Position numbers and translations under genes: made by a program. Shown piece by piece: positions 1 to 8,386 of a DNA stretch of 64,000 nt. Under the pieces are notes generated by a model that worked only from the letters and a program-made list of their open reading frames with translations, did not search any database and was not told the DNA's origin. Source of the DNA: Syntrophales bacterium (GTDB taxonomy: Bacteria > Desulfobacterota > Syntrophia > Syntrophales > PHBD01); the NCBI GenBank assembly GCA_035363115.1, contig DAOSEM010000003.1:62001-126000 (forward strand), in the 5' to 3' direction. Numbering within the stretch: the stretch's first letter is position 1; each line of letters begins with the position of its first letter.

Positions 1-996
1 CTTTGTCCAGTATCGGGACGCCTCCCCGGGCGAAAGTCTCTTCCCGACGCGGCGGCTGGCCTCGATGGTGTACTGGATTCCCTGCTCGAAAGGCGAGGTC
101 GTGGCGAACGGTACCGGCCACGTGTACGGGTCCGGGTTCCGGAGGTTGTTCGCCAGGTGGAAATTGAAGCCCCCCTGGGAGGTCGTCAGGGTGAATTCGC
201 TGGCCGTACGCCAGTTCCGGATGACGAACGGGGAGAGGGCGATAGCGGTGCCGATGAGAACGAGCAGAACGTAGAGCCCGGCTGTTTTCATGGCGGGCCC
301 GCGGAATCCGGAAAGCCAGGGCAGGATCAGGAGCACCGCGGGCAGGAGGATCGCTGCGTTGGGACGGACGTTGATCAGGAGACCCAGGGTGACACCGAGG
401 GCCGCCGCCCGGATCAGCGGCTGGAAGCGGACAAATCTCCTCGTATTCTCGACATTTCCAGGGGCCGGACTCCCCTCCAGCGACAAGAGGAGCCAGGCGG
501 CACCGGCGAACAGGCAGACGCCGAACATCTCTTTCAGGGGCACGGCGCTGTAAAAGACGAACGGCCCGTAGAGGGCGGCGATCAGTGCCGCCAGGAGCCC
601 CGGTTTCCGCCCGGCCAGGGATCGGCCGATGAGATAGACGAAACCGCAGGCGAGGACGCCGAAGCCGACGTTCAGGAAGCGCAGGAAAACAGGATCCGGG
701 CCCAGGACCCTGTAGAGGGCCGCCGCCATGTACGCGTAAAGCGGCGGGAATTCGTAGACCGATTTGGACTGGAAGGTGCCGTCGGCGATCCGGGATGCCC
801 ACTCGTGGTAAATCCGCTCATCCCAGAGGAGGAAGTCGAAATAAATGGTGCCGGAGAGACTCCAGAGGCCCAGCAGGCGAAGCGCCAGGGCCAAAAGCAG
901 AATGGTCCCGAGGATCCAGGGAGTGTTCTTTTCCCATGTGTCCGGTACCGCCTGACCCGGCAGCGTCCCGGGCGGCGCGTTCTTTTTTCCCGTCAT
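1..996 (-). CDS. Membrane glycosyltransferase, GT39/PMT-like (3' end outside window)
   Basis: The first 332 codons of a multi-pass membrane protein, reading off the left edge. After a hydrophilic start, hydrophobic helices begin near residue 27 (WILGTILLLALALRLLGLW). The first periplasmic loop carries an acidic pair (LLWDERIYHEW, D59/E60), as in GT-C enzymes of the ArnT/PMT (GT39) type, which transfer sugars from polyprenyl-phosphate carriers on the outer face of the inner membrane. Further helices follow, then a soluble part near residue 285 (FNFHLANNLRNPDPYTW) typical of PMT_2 proteins. The ATG at 994-996 follows a GGAGAAG site. The donor sugar and target cannot be told from the sequence. 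A hairpin at 1142-1176 separates it from the upstream FecR gene. Confidence 0.72.
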   Translation of the reverse strand, partial: MTGKKNAPPGTLPGQAVPDTWEKNTPWILGTILLLALALRLLGLWSLSGTIYFDFLLWDERIYHEWASRIADGTFQSKSVYEFPPLYAYMAAALYRVLGPDPVFLRFLNVGFGVLACGFVYLIGRSLAGRKPGLLAALIAALYGPFVFYSAVPLKEMFGVCLFAGAAWLLLSLEGSPAPGNVENTRRFVRFQPLIRAAALGVTLGLLINVRPNAAILLPAVLLILPWLSGFRGPAMKTAGLYVLLVLIGTAIALSPFVIRNWRTASEFTLTTSQGGFNFHLANNLRNPDPYTWPVPFATTSPFEQGIQYTIEASRRVGKRLSPGEASRYWTK

Positions 997-1141
997 CCGG
1001 CGGTCTTCTCCCGGCTTGATGGACTCTCCGTCATGGAGAGTGGCCGACGCCCGCCCTCCATAGCAGGAAACGGAATCCGCCACAAGGGGCGCCGCCGCGG
1101 GATGCTGCCGCGGGACGGACTGTCCCCGGGCGGCGGGCATA

Positions 1142-1176
1142 CAAAAGGGCACAGGCCCCGGGCCTGTGCCCTTTTG
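1142..1176. terminator. Perfect palindromic hairpin, probable terminator of the FecR operon
   Basis: CAAAAGGGCACAGGCCC is followed, across one base, by its exact reverse complement, giving a 17-bp stem that ends in TTTTG on both strands. It lies 27 bp past the stop of the FecR-domain gene and before the start of the glycosyltransferase gene, both read on the minus strand. The position and symmetric A/T flanks fit a rho-independent terminator that could act in both directions. Confidence 0.75.
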
Positions 1177-1202
1177 CGATGGGATGCCGCCGGATATAGG
1201 GC

Positions 1203-4200
1203 TCAGAAACCGCCTATTACCGCCTGTGCCGTGCCGGCACCGGTTCCCGATATGGTTCCGGCCGTGCCGCCGCCGGGTGTGATGGTGCCGGCGGCTCCGC
1301 CCTTGAACGTGATGGTGCCGGTGTACGACCCGCCGCTCAAGAGACCGCTTCCGGAAACGGTGGCGCCCCAGTTGGCGCCCGTCCAGGCGACCGGTGTGAA
1401 GTCCGCTGTCAGTCCGCCGCCGCCCAGTGTCACGCTCTTACCAGCGCCAAGAAGCGGTAGGTCCGAATAAGATCCAGTGATGTTCTTGGTTGCCCAGATC
1501 TGCGGCGCCGACCCGCTCTGGGAAGCGAGGAAGGTGACGTTGTTCATGTTCAGGGCGGTGATGTTCGGGTTGCTTGCATTGTTCGTCATGGCCAGGTCGG
1601 CCGTCCCGACGACGACGGTCGGGATGCCCGTGGCCTTCTGGAAGGCTGTCCGGCCCGCCTCGTCCAGCCCGTTGATCTTGTCCAGGAAGGCCCCCGTTTC
1701 CATGGAGAAGCCCGCTCCGGCCATCCGCCAGGTCGACGTGTCGGGGTCAAACAGCCCCTTGGCGACGGCCCCGTTTACGGATGTCCAGCCGGCTTCGAGG
1801 CCGACCTGAGCCCCGGCAACGGTGGCGGTGAAGACCCCCGTATCGTCAACAGAGGTAAAGTCGACCCGGTCGTAGGTATTCACCGTTCCGACCACATTCG
1901 AGCTGATCGTGGTGAAGGACTGGCCGTTGAATTGGGTGAAGTCCCCGATATCATAAGTGCCTCCTGCGAGACGCACGCCCACGCTCCAGGCTGCGTTGGT
2001 GATTTTGACGAAATCGTTTCGGTAGGCATACTGGGTGATCGTTCCGTCGGTCAGCCCCTGGGCCGAGACGGCGTAATTGTTCCTTCCCTCGGATACCCAG
2101 TCATCGATCCCGGGTGCCGAAGCCACGGTGGCGATCTGGTACGCCTGCAGCCTCGCATCGGCGCCGAGAAACCACATCTGGTACCCCCCCGACGGAAGCT
2201 CTTCATAGAGGTGCGTGGTGAAGGGACTCCGGGCTCCGTCGCTGGAAGAGTACAGGAAACCGATGCTGTACAACCCCTCGCTGATCTTGTTCCAGTAGAC
2301 ACCGCTCAGGAAAGATGAAACCATATCCGTTGCGGTCCGAAGGCCTGCAAAGGACAGGCGGTAACCCGCCTGATCCGGAATGCCGCCGGTGAACTGGGCG
2401 AGGATGGCCGATTGAGTGAGGCTGGTCGATTTCGTGAGTCCCCCGATGCCGTAAACCTGGACGGACGGGTAGGGAGTGACCCCGCCTGCGCCGTTGAAGA
2501 GGGATTCGGTTCCGCCGATCAGTCCCGGGATCCCTCCGTCCGATACGAAGCGGGCATTGGAGACGTCGTAATCCCAGAACATTCCGCTCCCGTTCTCCTC
2601 GGACACGAATGCCAGCTTCGTCCCGGTGTAACTGCCGACGCTTTCCCCGACCCAGGACGTTGACGAGTCGCTGACACCGTAGACCTGACCCGACAGGACG
2701 CCGACGTAATCGCGGGTCATCCACATGCTGAAGGAGTCGGCGATGCCGGAGACGAAGCCCATCTGGCCCCGGATCTCGCCGGTGTCGTTCCAGGTTCCGT
2801 TCATGGTGCCCACCCAGTAGCCAGCGGCGGTGGCACCGTCCCCGAAGATCCCCTCGCCGCCGAGGCGGGCCGACCAGGTGGTTGCGCCGGCCGGGCGACT
2901 GTAGGTGCCGGCATTGCTCTGCAGGGTCATTTTGTAGATGCCCCAGGGGCGATAGACCGTGTCCACCAGGTAGAATTTCAACGATCCCATGGCCTCGGCA
3001 TAGATGGAGCCGCCGTTGTTGAATTTCCCGGCGAGTCTTGAATTGGATTGAATGGTACCGGTGCCGGTGGCCAGCGTGGCATCGGTGATCGTCTCGCTGT
3101 AGGAAGGCGCCAGCGTGCCCGAGGCCTGCCACATGCCCTGGAGGGTGCCCGCGCTGGGACTGTATAACCCGTAGGAGTCGCCGCTCAGGCTGTCCGAGCT
3201 CAGGATGCCGATGGTTCCGTTGTAATAGCCGCCGTAGCCGACATTCTGGAAAAGTGTCCGGGCGGAGCCCTCGATGGTCCCGTTGTTCGTGCCGGAGGTG
3301 GGCAGCCAGAGCCCTGTCATGTAGCCGTCGAACTTGCGGTACGCGTCCGTCACCCCGCCGCTCCGGGCTTTCCCGGTGAGGTCGCTGAGCCAGAGGTAAT
3401 GGGAAAGCGAGTTCGGAGACAGAGTGTAGCTTCCCATGGCATACATGGTGCTCCCGAACCAGGGAAGGGAGAAGCCGCCGACGAGGCCGTACATGTCTTT
3501 ACCCGTTCCGGCGAAGGCCTGAGAGCCGGCGTTGTCGTACATGAAGGCGCCCACGGCACTTGCCCCGGGATGGCTTCCGTCGCCGCCCCAGTCGCCGGTG
3601 AAGGCCAGGGGGGCGAGCTTGTAGATCCCCGTTCCGGCGATCTCATACGTCGCACCGATATACTCGCCCATGTAGCTGACGCTCATAAGGCCCATGTAAT
3701 CCCGGTCCATGTACTGGATCGAGTCGTTGCCGGTCAGGGTCGTGTGTCCCGCCAGGTCGTCCGTTCCGTTAACAAGACCCAGCATGAAGACGTCCGACGG
3801 CCCTCCCACCGAGGATCTTGTGAAATCATAACCGTAGTAGCTGATCCAGGTCGTATAGCCGCCGTCGTTTATGTATTCCCCACTGCTCCCGGAAAACCCC
3901 CACAGGCCGAAGAGGCCTCCCGACGAGGTGAGGTACCCGTAGGCAAGTCCCGTTTCAACCGGGGCATAATAGGAAAAGAGGCTGCTCAGCTTGGTTGTCG
4001 CGAAGGTCGGCACGGCAACGCTGCTGAAGCCCTGGAACGCACTCGCCGCAGCGTAGCTCGTGGTGTCGTAGTTCAAGGTTCCGGTGGCGGTGATGGTCCC
4101 GCCGGAGTACGTCCCGTCCAGCTTTCCCGCCAGGATGCCGAGAGCCCCGCCGTTGTTGATGATGCTGTTGAAGAAGCCGTGATAGGTTCCGGTCACGCCT

Positions 4201-5129
4201 CCGATCAGCCCCGTGTACGTGGCACCGTTGCTCAGGGTCCCGGTCAGCGGCGTGGCCAGCGACGTGACGGCCGGTCCCGACGGTCCCGTGCCGCTGTAGC
4301 CGATCGTTCCAATGCGCGTGAGCAGGCCGTAGCTTCCCTCCAGGAGGCCGGCAAAACCGTCCTGCGCGACCGTCATTGAGAAGCTGACGTCGCTGGTCTG
4401 GTCCGTGATCGTCGGAGGTGGGGTCGTGGTGCCGAGCGGCGGTGTCCAGGGGATCGCAACGTCGAGTGCTGTCCCGCCGTCCGTGGTGCCGGTTGTCCCC
4501 GACGTATCGCCCGTTCCGGCCGAGGTATCCTGCATGTGCATCTCGATATCCGCCGCCGTGGAGGGCTTGACCACGGGCTCGGCCTTTTCGTTCGTCACCA
4601 CCATTCCGCTGCCCGGCGGGATGGCCACTTCCTTGCCGGGCTCGCTCTTGTTGTAGCCGTATCCGGCGCCGCCCTGGAGGAAGAAGGCGCTCTCGCCGTT
4701 CATGAACAGGCCGATGATGATGGTGCCGCGGACACCACAGACGGCCGTCGGTGTATGGACCTCCATGCGGGAGCCGCGGGCCAGTTTCGTCACCACGGTC
4801 CGGGATTTTCCGCGAAACAGGTCGAAGTAACTATGCGACCGCTCGGCGGTGTTGTACCGGCTGATCTTCATGCGGGTTTTTTCCGCCAGCCACAGGGTGT
4901 TGCCGTCCGTGAAGGTGACGCCCACCCTGGTCTTGCTTTTCGTCCGGAGGATGTCGCCGTTTTCGACCGGGTCGCCGAGCTTGAGGACCCGGGATTTTCC
5001 GGCCGGACCGGTGAGGTCGGCTTTCCCCTCCAGATGGGTTACTTTACCGACCGGGGCGGCCAGCGCCGGACCGGCAAGGAGCAGCACCATCAGGAAAACT
5101 CCAAGGGTCCACCATGCTTTTGCCTTCAT
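1203..5129 (-). CDS. FecR-domain exported protein with long beta-rich repeat region
   Basis: A 1308-aa exported protein. Residues 1-24 form a Sec signal peptide ending ALA-AP with no lipobox cysteine. Residues 25-190 are a FecR domain: a signature TAVCGVRGT lies near residue 131, preceded by the usual DILRTKSKTRVGVTF-type segment. The remaining ~1100 residues are Gly/Ser/Thr/Tyr-rich beta repeats with many short YTG, GTxSG and GxMxG turns, resembling the small beta-barrels of TbpB-like or secreted adhesin proteins. The chain ends in phenylalanine. The gene lies 32 bp after the TPR/beta-barrel gene, so the two form an operon. FecR domains outside iron signalling are common in Desulfobacterota surface proteins. 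I infer a cell-surface or secreted protein handled by its barrel partner; the ligand is unknown. Confidence 0.8.
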   Translation of the reverse strand: MKAKAWWTLGVFLMVLLLAGPALAAPVGKVTHLEGKADLTGPAGKSRVLKLGDPVENGDILRTKSKTRVGVTFTDGNTLWLAEKTRMKISRYNTAERSHSYFDLFRGKSRTVVTKLARGSRMEVHTPTAVCGVRGTIIIGLFMNGESAFFLQGGAGYGYNKSEPGKEVAIPPGSGMVVTNEKAEPVVKPSTAADIEMHMQDTSAGTGDTSGTTGTTDGGTALDVAIPWTPPLGTTTPPPTITDQTSDVSFSMTVAQDGFAGLLEGSYGLLTRIGTIGYSGTGPSGPAVTSLATPLTGTLSNGATYTGLIGGVTGTYHGFFNSIINNGGALGILAGKLDGTYSGGTITATGTLNYDTTSYAAASAFQGFSSVAVPTFATTKLSSLFSYYAPVETGLAYGYLTSSGGLFGLWGFSGSSGEYINDGGYTTWISYYGYDFTRSSVGGPSDVFMLGLVNGTDDLAGHTTLTGNDSIQYMDRDYMGLMSVSYMGEYIGATYEIAGTGIYKLAPLAFTGDWGGDGSHPGASAVGAFMYDNAGSQAFAGTGKDMYGLVGGFSLPWFGSTMYAMGSYTLSPNSLSHYLWLSDLTGKARSGGVTDAYRKFDGYMTGLWLPTSGTNNGTIEGSARTLFQNVGYGGYYNGTIGILSSDSLSGDSYGLYSPSAGTLQGMWQASGTLAPSYSETITDATLATGTGTIQSNSRLAGKFNNGGSIYAEAMGSLKFYLVDTVYRPWGIYKMTLQSNAGTYSRPAGATTWSARLGGEGIFGDGATAAGYWVGTMNGTWNDTGEIRGQMGFVSGIADSFSMWMTRDYVGVLSGQVYGVSDSSTSWVGESVGSYTGTKLAFVSEENGSGMFWDYDVSNARFVSDGGIPGLIGGTESLFNGAGGVTPYPSVQVYGIGGLTKSTSLTQSAILAQFTGGIPDQAGYRLSFAGLRTATDMVSSFLSGVYWNKISEGLYSIGFLYSSSDGARSPFTTHLYEELPSGGYQMWFLGADARLQAYQIATVASAPGIDDWVSEGRNNYAVSAQGLTDGTITQYAYRNDFVKITNAAWSVGVRLAGGTYDIGDFTQFNGQSFTTISSNVVGTVNTYDRVDFTSVDDTGVFTATVAGAQVGLEAGWTSVNGAVAKGLFDPDTSTWRMAGAGFSMETGAFLDKINGLDEAGRTAFQKATGIPTVVVGTADLAMTNNASNPNITALNMNNVTFLASQSGSAPQIWATKNITGSYSDLPLLGAGKSVTLGGGGLTADFTPVAWTGANWGATVSGSGLLSGGSYTGTITFKGGAAGTITPGGGTAGTISGTGAGTAQAVIGGF

Positions 5130-5161
5130 GGGTCAAACTCCTTTCTCCATATGGCTGGCGT

Positions 5162-6772
5162 TTAAAACCGCAGTTCAAATCCTGCCGCGTAGATTTCCCG
5201 GTTGTAGTCGTACAGGAACAGGTTCGAATGGGACCGGATGTGGCTGTATTGAACCAGGGCGCTCAGGTGCCGGCTGAATTCCCAGGTGAGGCCGGCCGTG
5301 CCCGTGTAGACCCGGTCCTTTCGGGTCGTTCCGCTGAAGATGCCCAGCGTGCTCGGATGGGTGAAGTCCTGGAGGTAGATGTCCCCGGAGAGCTGGAGCT
5401 TGAGTGCCCTCCAGACGGGATAGATCAGGTTCGCCGTGAACCGGTGTCCTTCGTTGTCCCAGTTGACGCCCCGGGCGTGATCCTTGTTGTAGGCGTATTT
5501 GAGGTTGAAGAGGCCGGTGTTCTTAAACAGCCAGAACCAGCTGACATGGGTGTTGAACCCTTCGGAGGTCTGATCCTCCTCGTCGCGGTCGAGGACATCC
5601 AGGTACGGCCACACTTCCGAGTTGGCCTTGTGGGCGTAGTCTTTCTTGGAGTAGCCGGCATAGAACTCCAGGATCTGTGTATTGACCGGGTTCAGGGCGA
5701 TCCGGAAAAGAGGTCCGATGTTGTACGTGTCGATGTAGCGCTCGTAGCTGGGGTTACGCTTCAGCGTGCTGGTGTAGTTCATCGACAGGTTGAGGGCGGC
5801 GCGGCCGAAATCATAACCCGGCGCCATATAGAGACTCGTGGCGAACATGTCGTAGTTGGTCGATGGTACGTTTCCGTTCTGGGCGATGATGAAGCGCTCG
5901 TGGAGCGTGCTCAGGACGGCGACGCCGGCATTGAAGAGCCAGGGCCCCTTGAGGGCCGGAACCCAGTCCATGCGGGCCGAGGTGACCATCGCGTATCCGT
6001 ACTCCTTGCCCATGTCGAGCTGGCCCGGCATCGGGAGGGGGATGCCGAGGTAGTCGTTCGGCTCCTGGATGAAGTTCGTGTCGTACTGGCCCATCATGCT
6101 GAAGGTGAAGCGGAGGGGCCGTTCGAGGAAGCTGCGTTGCTCCACGATGTCCGAGTAGCGCCGGGCGTATGCGGCCAGATCGGAGAGAGGATCCTGGGTG
6201 ATGGCGGCCTGGAATCGATCCTTCGCCCGGTCGAACTTCTTTTCGAGCATCAGGGAGACGCCGATCTGGAAGTCTGCGGCGGTCTTGTAGGCGGGATCCA
6301 GTTTCTTGGATTGCTCGAAGGATTCGATGGCCTCACCGTGTTTTCCCTCCCTGGCGAGGATCATCCCCCTGAGGAAGGCCGTCTTGGCGGGATAGATGTT
6401 GTTCTCTTCCGCCACGGCGAGCCATTTCCTGGCCTCGACGAGCCTGCCCGTCTGGTAGAGGGCGTCGATCAGCTCGATGACCGCCTCCCTGACGGATGGT
6501 TTCATGGTGGACGCCGCTTCCAGGTGGGGGATCGCCTCCGGTGTGAGGTTCATCTGCTTGTAGGTCAGTCCGAGCCAGAAGGCGGCTTCCGAAGATGCAG
6601 GATTTTCTTCCCTTACCTTTTTGAAGGTTTCCAGCGCCTCCTCGTAGTCGTCGGCCCTGAACTGCTGAATGCCGGCCTGCAGGCCCGATGGGGCCTGCGC
6701 AAGGAGTGCCTGGGGAAGGGAGCAGCAAAGGAAGACCGTGAGAATGAGGATGAGCAGGGAGTTCTTTTTCAT
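5162..6772 (-). CDS. TPR plus outer-membrane beta-barrel protein (Slam/T11SS-like candidate)
   Basis: A 536-aa protein with a signal peptide (MKKNSLLILILTVFLCCSL...LLAQ). TPR helices cover about residues 30-205 (for example DDYEEALETFKKV and KHGEAIESFEQSKKLDPAY). From about residue 225 to the C-terminal ELRF there are alternating amphipathic strands with aromatic girdles, ending in Phe as outer-membrane barrels do. The first strand motif GQYDTNF recalls the barrel start of DUF560/Slam proteins, which export partner proteins in type XI secretion. The start was set at 6772, where AAAGGATC precedes the ATG and the signal peptide begins; a longer reading to 6838 would place the signal peptide internally. 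It is co-transcribed with the FecR gene. A plain outer-membrane porin-like role remains possible. Confidence 0.75.
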   Translation of the reverse strand: MKKNSLLILILTVFLCCSLPQALLAQAPSGLQAGIQQFRADDYEEALETFKKVREENPASSEAAFWLGLTYKQMNLTPEAIPHLEAASTMKPSVREAVIELIDALYQTGRLVEARKWLAVAEENNIYPAKTAFLRGMILAREGKHGEAIESFEQSKKLDPAYKTAADFQIGVSLMLEKKFDRAKDRFQAAITQDPLSDLAAYARRYSDIVEQRSFLERPLRFTFSMMGQYDTNFIQEPNDYLGIPLPMPGQLDMGKEYGYAMVTSARMDWVPALKGPWLFNAGVAVLSTLHERFIIAQNGNVPSTNYDMFATSLYMAPGYDFGRAALNLSMNYTSTLKRNPSYERYIDTYNIGPLFRIALNPVNTQILEFYAGYSKKDYAHKANSEVWPYLDVLDRDEEDQTSEGFNTHVSWFWLFKNTGLFNLKYAYNKDHARGVNWDNEGHRFTANLIYPVWRALKLQLSGDIYLQDFTHPSTLGIFSGTTRKDRVYTGTAGLTWEFSRHLSALVQYSHIRSHSNLFLYDYNREIYAAGFELRF

Positions 6773-7202
6773 CGGCAGATCCTTTCTCGAAGAAGCGGTG
6801 ATGAACGGTGCGGATGCGCCGGCAATGCAGAAAGACACCCCCGCCGATCATGACTGCCGGGGTGGTTGATGGGACCGGAAAGAGGCATTCTTTTAGGATT
6901 CAGATCGATCATTCCCTCAACGGGTACCGTGAACAGCGTTTCGTAAACTACACTTAAGATATATTTACATGCCGCATAAGAGTCAAGCAGAAATACCCTG
7001 AAAAAGCGGATACCTAACGAATAGGTGTATTGTCCACCTGCTTGGTCTTCGGGGAATGAATCATCATCCGATGAAATGGGATTGAACCGCGGCTGGGATC
7101 AGGCGGGGTTCTGCCGGAAACCTTCGTGAGGACCGGATATCCGCGGCCTTGGGAAAGAAAGCCATAAATGCGCGGCCGGTGGATTTGTTTACGGGGGAGG
7201 AA
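6773..7202. other. Intergenic stretch, 430 bp
   Basis: Holds the leader and promoter of the TPR-barrel/FecR operon. An imperfect hairpin near 6835-6865 (CACCCCCG against CGGGGTG) lies in the leader. The part from 7030 to 7200 shows no supported gene on either strand. Confidence 0.5.
6958..6986 (-). promoter_or_regulatory. Sigma-70 promoter for the TPR-barrel/FecR operon
   Basis: On the minus strand TTGACT (6986-6981) is followed after 17 bases by TATATC (6963-6958), close to the -35/-10 consensus, in a locally AT-rich stretch. The predicted start would leave an untranslated leader of about 175 bases before the ATG at 6772. Confidence 0.6.
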
Positions 7203-7505
7203 TTACAGGATGTTCAGGATCGCAAAGAGGGTCATCCCGAGGATGAAAATCACGGCGGGCAGGGGGCGCTTTTTCAGATGATCCTGGATGCTCCGGAGGG
7301 AAAAGACTTTTTCCTTCCAATGGAGCATCAGGTAGTCCGTTGCCACAAACAGAACGAGAACCGCCGGGCCCTTCTGGAGAATGAACCAGGCCATGGCCGC
7401 GCCCCGCGAGCTTCCCGCGGGAGACCAGCCCGGTACGGCGAAGAGGAACCAGAGAACGGCGGCCCAGAGAACACCGTAAATTCCGAATCCGTGGGATCGT
7501 TTCAT
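7203..7505 (-). CDS. Small membrane protein, unknown function
   Basis: A 100-aa protein with about three hydrophobic helices: residues 8-28 (IYGVLWAAVLWFLFAVPGW), about 37-60 (AMAWFILQKGPAVLVLFVATDY) and 80-100 (LPAVIFILGMTLFAILNIL), joined by a basic segment KEKVFSLRSIQDHLKKR that should face the cytoplasm. No family was recognised. It is divergent from the pyruvate-kinase-like gene and has no clear ribosome binding site. It is kept as a gene because the helix-loop-helix pattern is coherent and is not the shadow of another gene. Confidence 0.55.
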   Translation of the reverse strand: MKRSHGFGIYGVLWAAVLWFLFAVPGWSPAGSSRGAAMAWFILQKGPAVLVLFVATDYLMLHWKEKVFSLRSIQDHLKKRPLPAVIFILGMTLFAILNIL

Positions 7506-7667
7506 GGGTCAGAGGGGTACCATGGATCGCGCATTTCCTCAAGCTCCGGCAGCCCTTGTTACGGCTCACGGGCAGGCTTGCCGCCGGGGTGGGGCAGGCC
7601 GGGAGTTTTTCTTTGACACCCGGGGGACGTGAAGATAAAAAAGGCAAAAAGAACGGAGAGAAAATGC

Positions 7668-8261
7668 ATGACCCGGGCAAAGCCTGATTATGAAGATGTC
7701 TCCTGCCGCTGCTTTCAGCGGCCCGGGAAGCGCAACACCAGGGCTATTCTCGATGCGGCGGCCCGGAGGGCCGAAGAGACGGGCATCCGGAACGTTCTCG
7801 TGGCGACGTGCAGCGGAAGAACGGCTTTCGAGGCCCGGAAGGTCTTTCCGGCGCACATCCGGATCGTCGCGGTAACCCATTTTACCGGCTTCGAGAAGCC
7901 GAACCACCAGGAGCTTTCCGATACGAACCGCCGGAAGCTCGAGTCGCTCGGCGTCTCCGTGTTGACGGCGCAGCATGCCTTCGGCGGCGTCGGCAGGGGA
8001 ATCCGGAAGCGATTGGGGACATACCAGTTGGAAGAGATCATGGCCTTCACCCTCCGGCTCTTCGGCCAGGGGACGAAGGTTGCCGTCGAGCTGGCCCTGA
8101 TGGCCTCCGATGCGGGCCTCATCCGAACCGACGAGGACGTCATCGCCATCGGCGGTACGGAAGAGGGGTGCGACGCCGCCCTGCTTATCCGGCCCGCCAA
8201 CAGCTCGAACATCTTCGACCTAAAAGTGAAGGAGATCATCGGCAAGCCCTCATCATTCTGA
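7668..8261 (+). CDS. Stand-alone pyruvate kinase alpha/beta (C-terminal) domain protein
   Basis: A 197-aa protein matching only the C-terminal regulatory alpha/beta domain of pyruvate kinase (PF02887-like). Recognisable segments are NTRAILDAAARRAEETGIRN, VATCSGRTAFEARK and the terminal VIAIGGTEEGCDAALLI. The TIM-barrel catalytic domain is absent, so it cannot be a pyruvate kinase. Single-domain homologues occur in archaea and anaerobic bacteria with no assigned role; nucleotide or effector binding is a guess. The start at 7668 is preceded by GGAGAG at 7-base spacing; an upstream GTG at 7629 has a poorer site and gives a Lys/Arg-rich extension. Confidence 0.75.
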   Translation: MTRAKPDYEDVSCRCFQRPGKRNTRAILDAAARRAEETGIRNVLVATCSGRTAFEARKVFPAHIRIVAVTHFTGFEKPNHQELSDTNRRKLESLGVSVLTAQHAFGGVGRGIRKRLGTYQLEEIMAFTLRLFGQGTKVAVELALMASDAGLIRTDEDVIAIGGTEEGCDAALLIRPANSSNIFDLKVKEIIGKPSSF

Positions 8262-8386
8262 GGGAATGCGGATTCCGAATCCTCGATAACCGGCCCGCCG
8301 GAATGGTTCAGAAGCATTGCTCGCCCGGTGCCGGCCGGGGGAGAACCTTATCTTTGTCGGCGGATATTCTTCAGGGAGGTTCCATC

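Noticed and set aside
157..1470. 437-codon plus-strand open frame
   Set aside because: It is antisense to the membrane glycosyltransferase and the end of the FecR gene. Its product is Gly/Arg/Pro-rich without hydrophobic core and it has no ribosome site.
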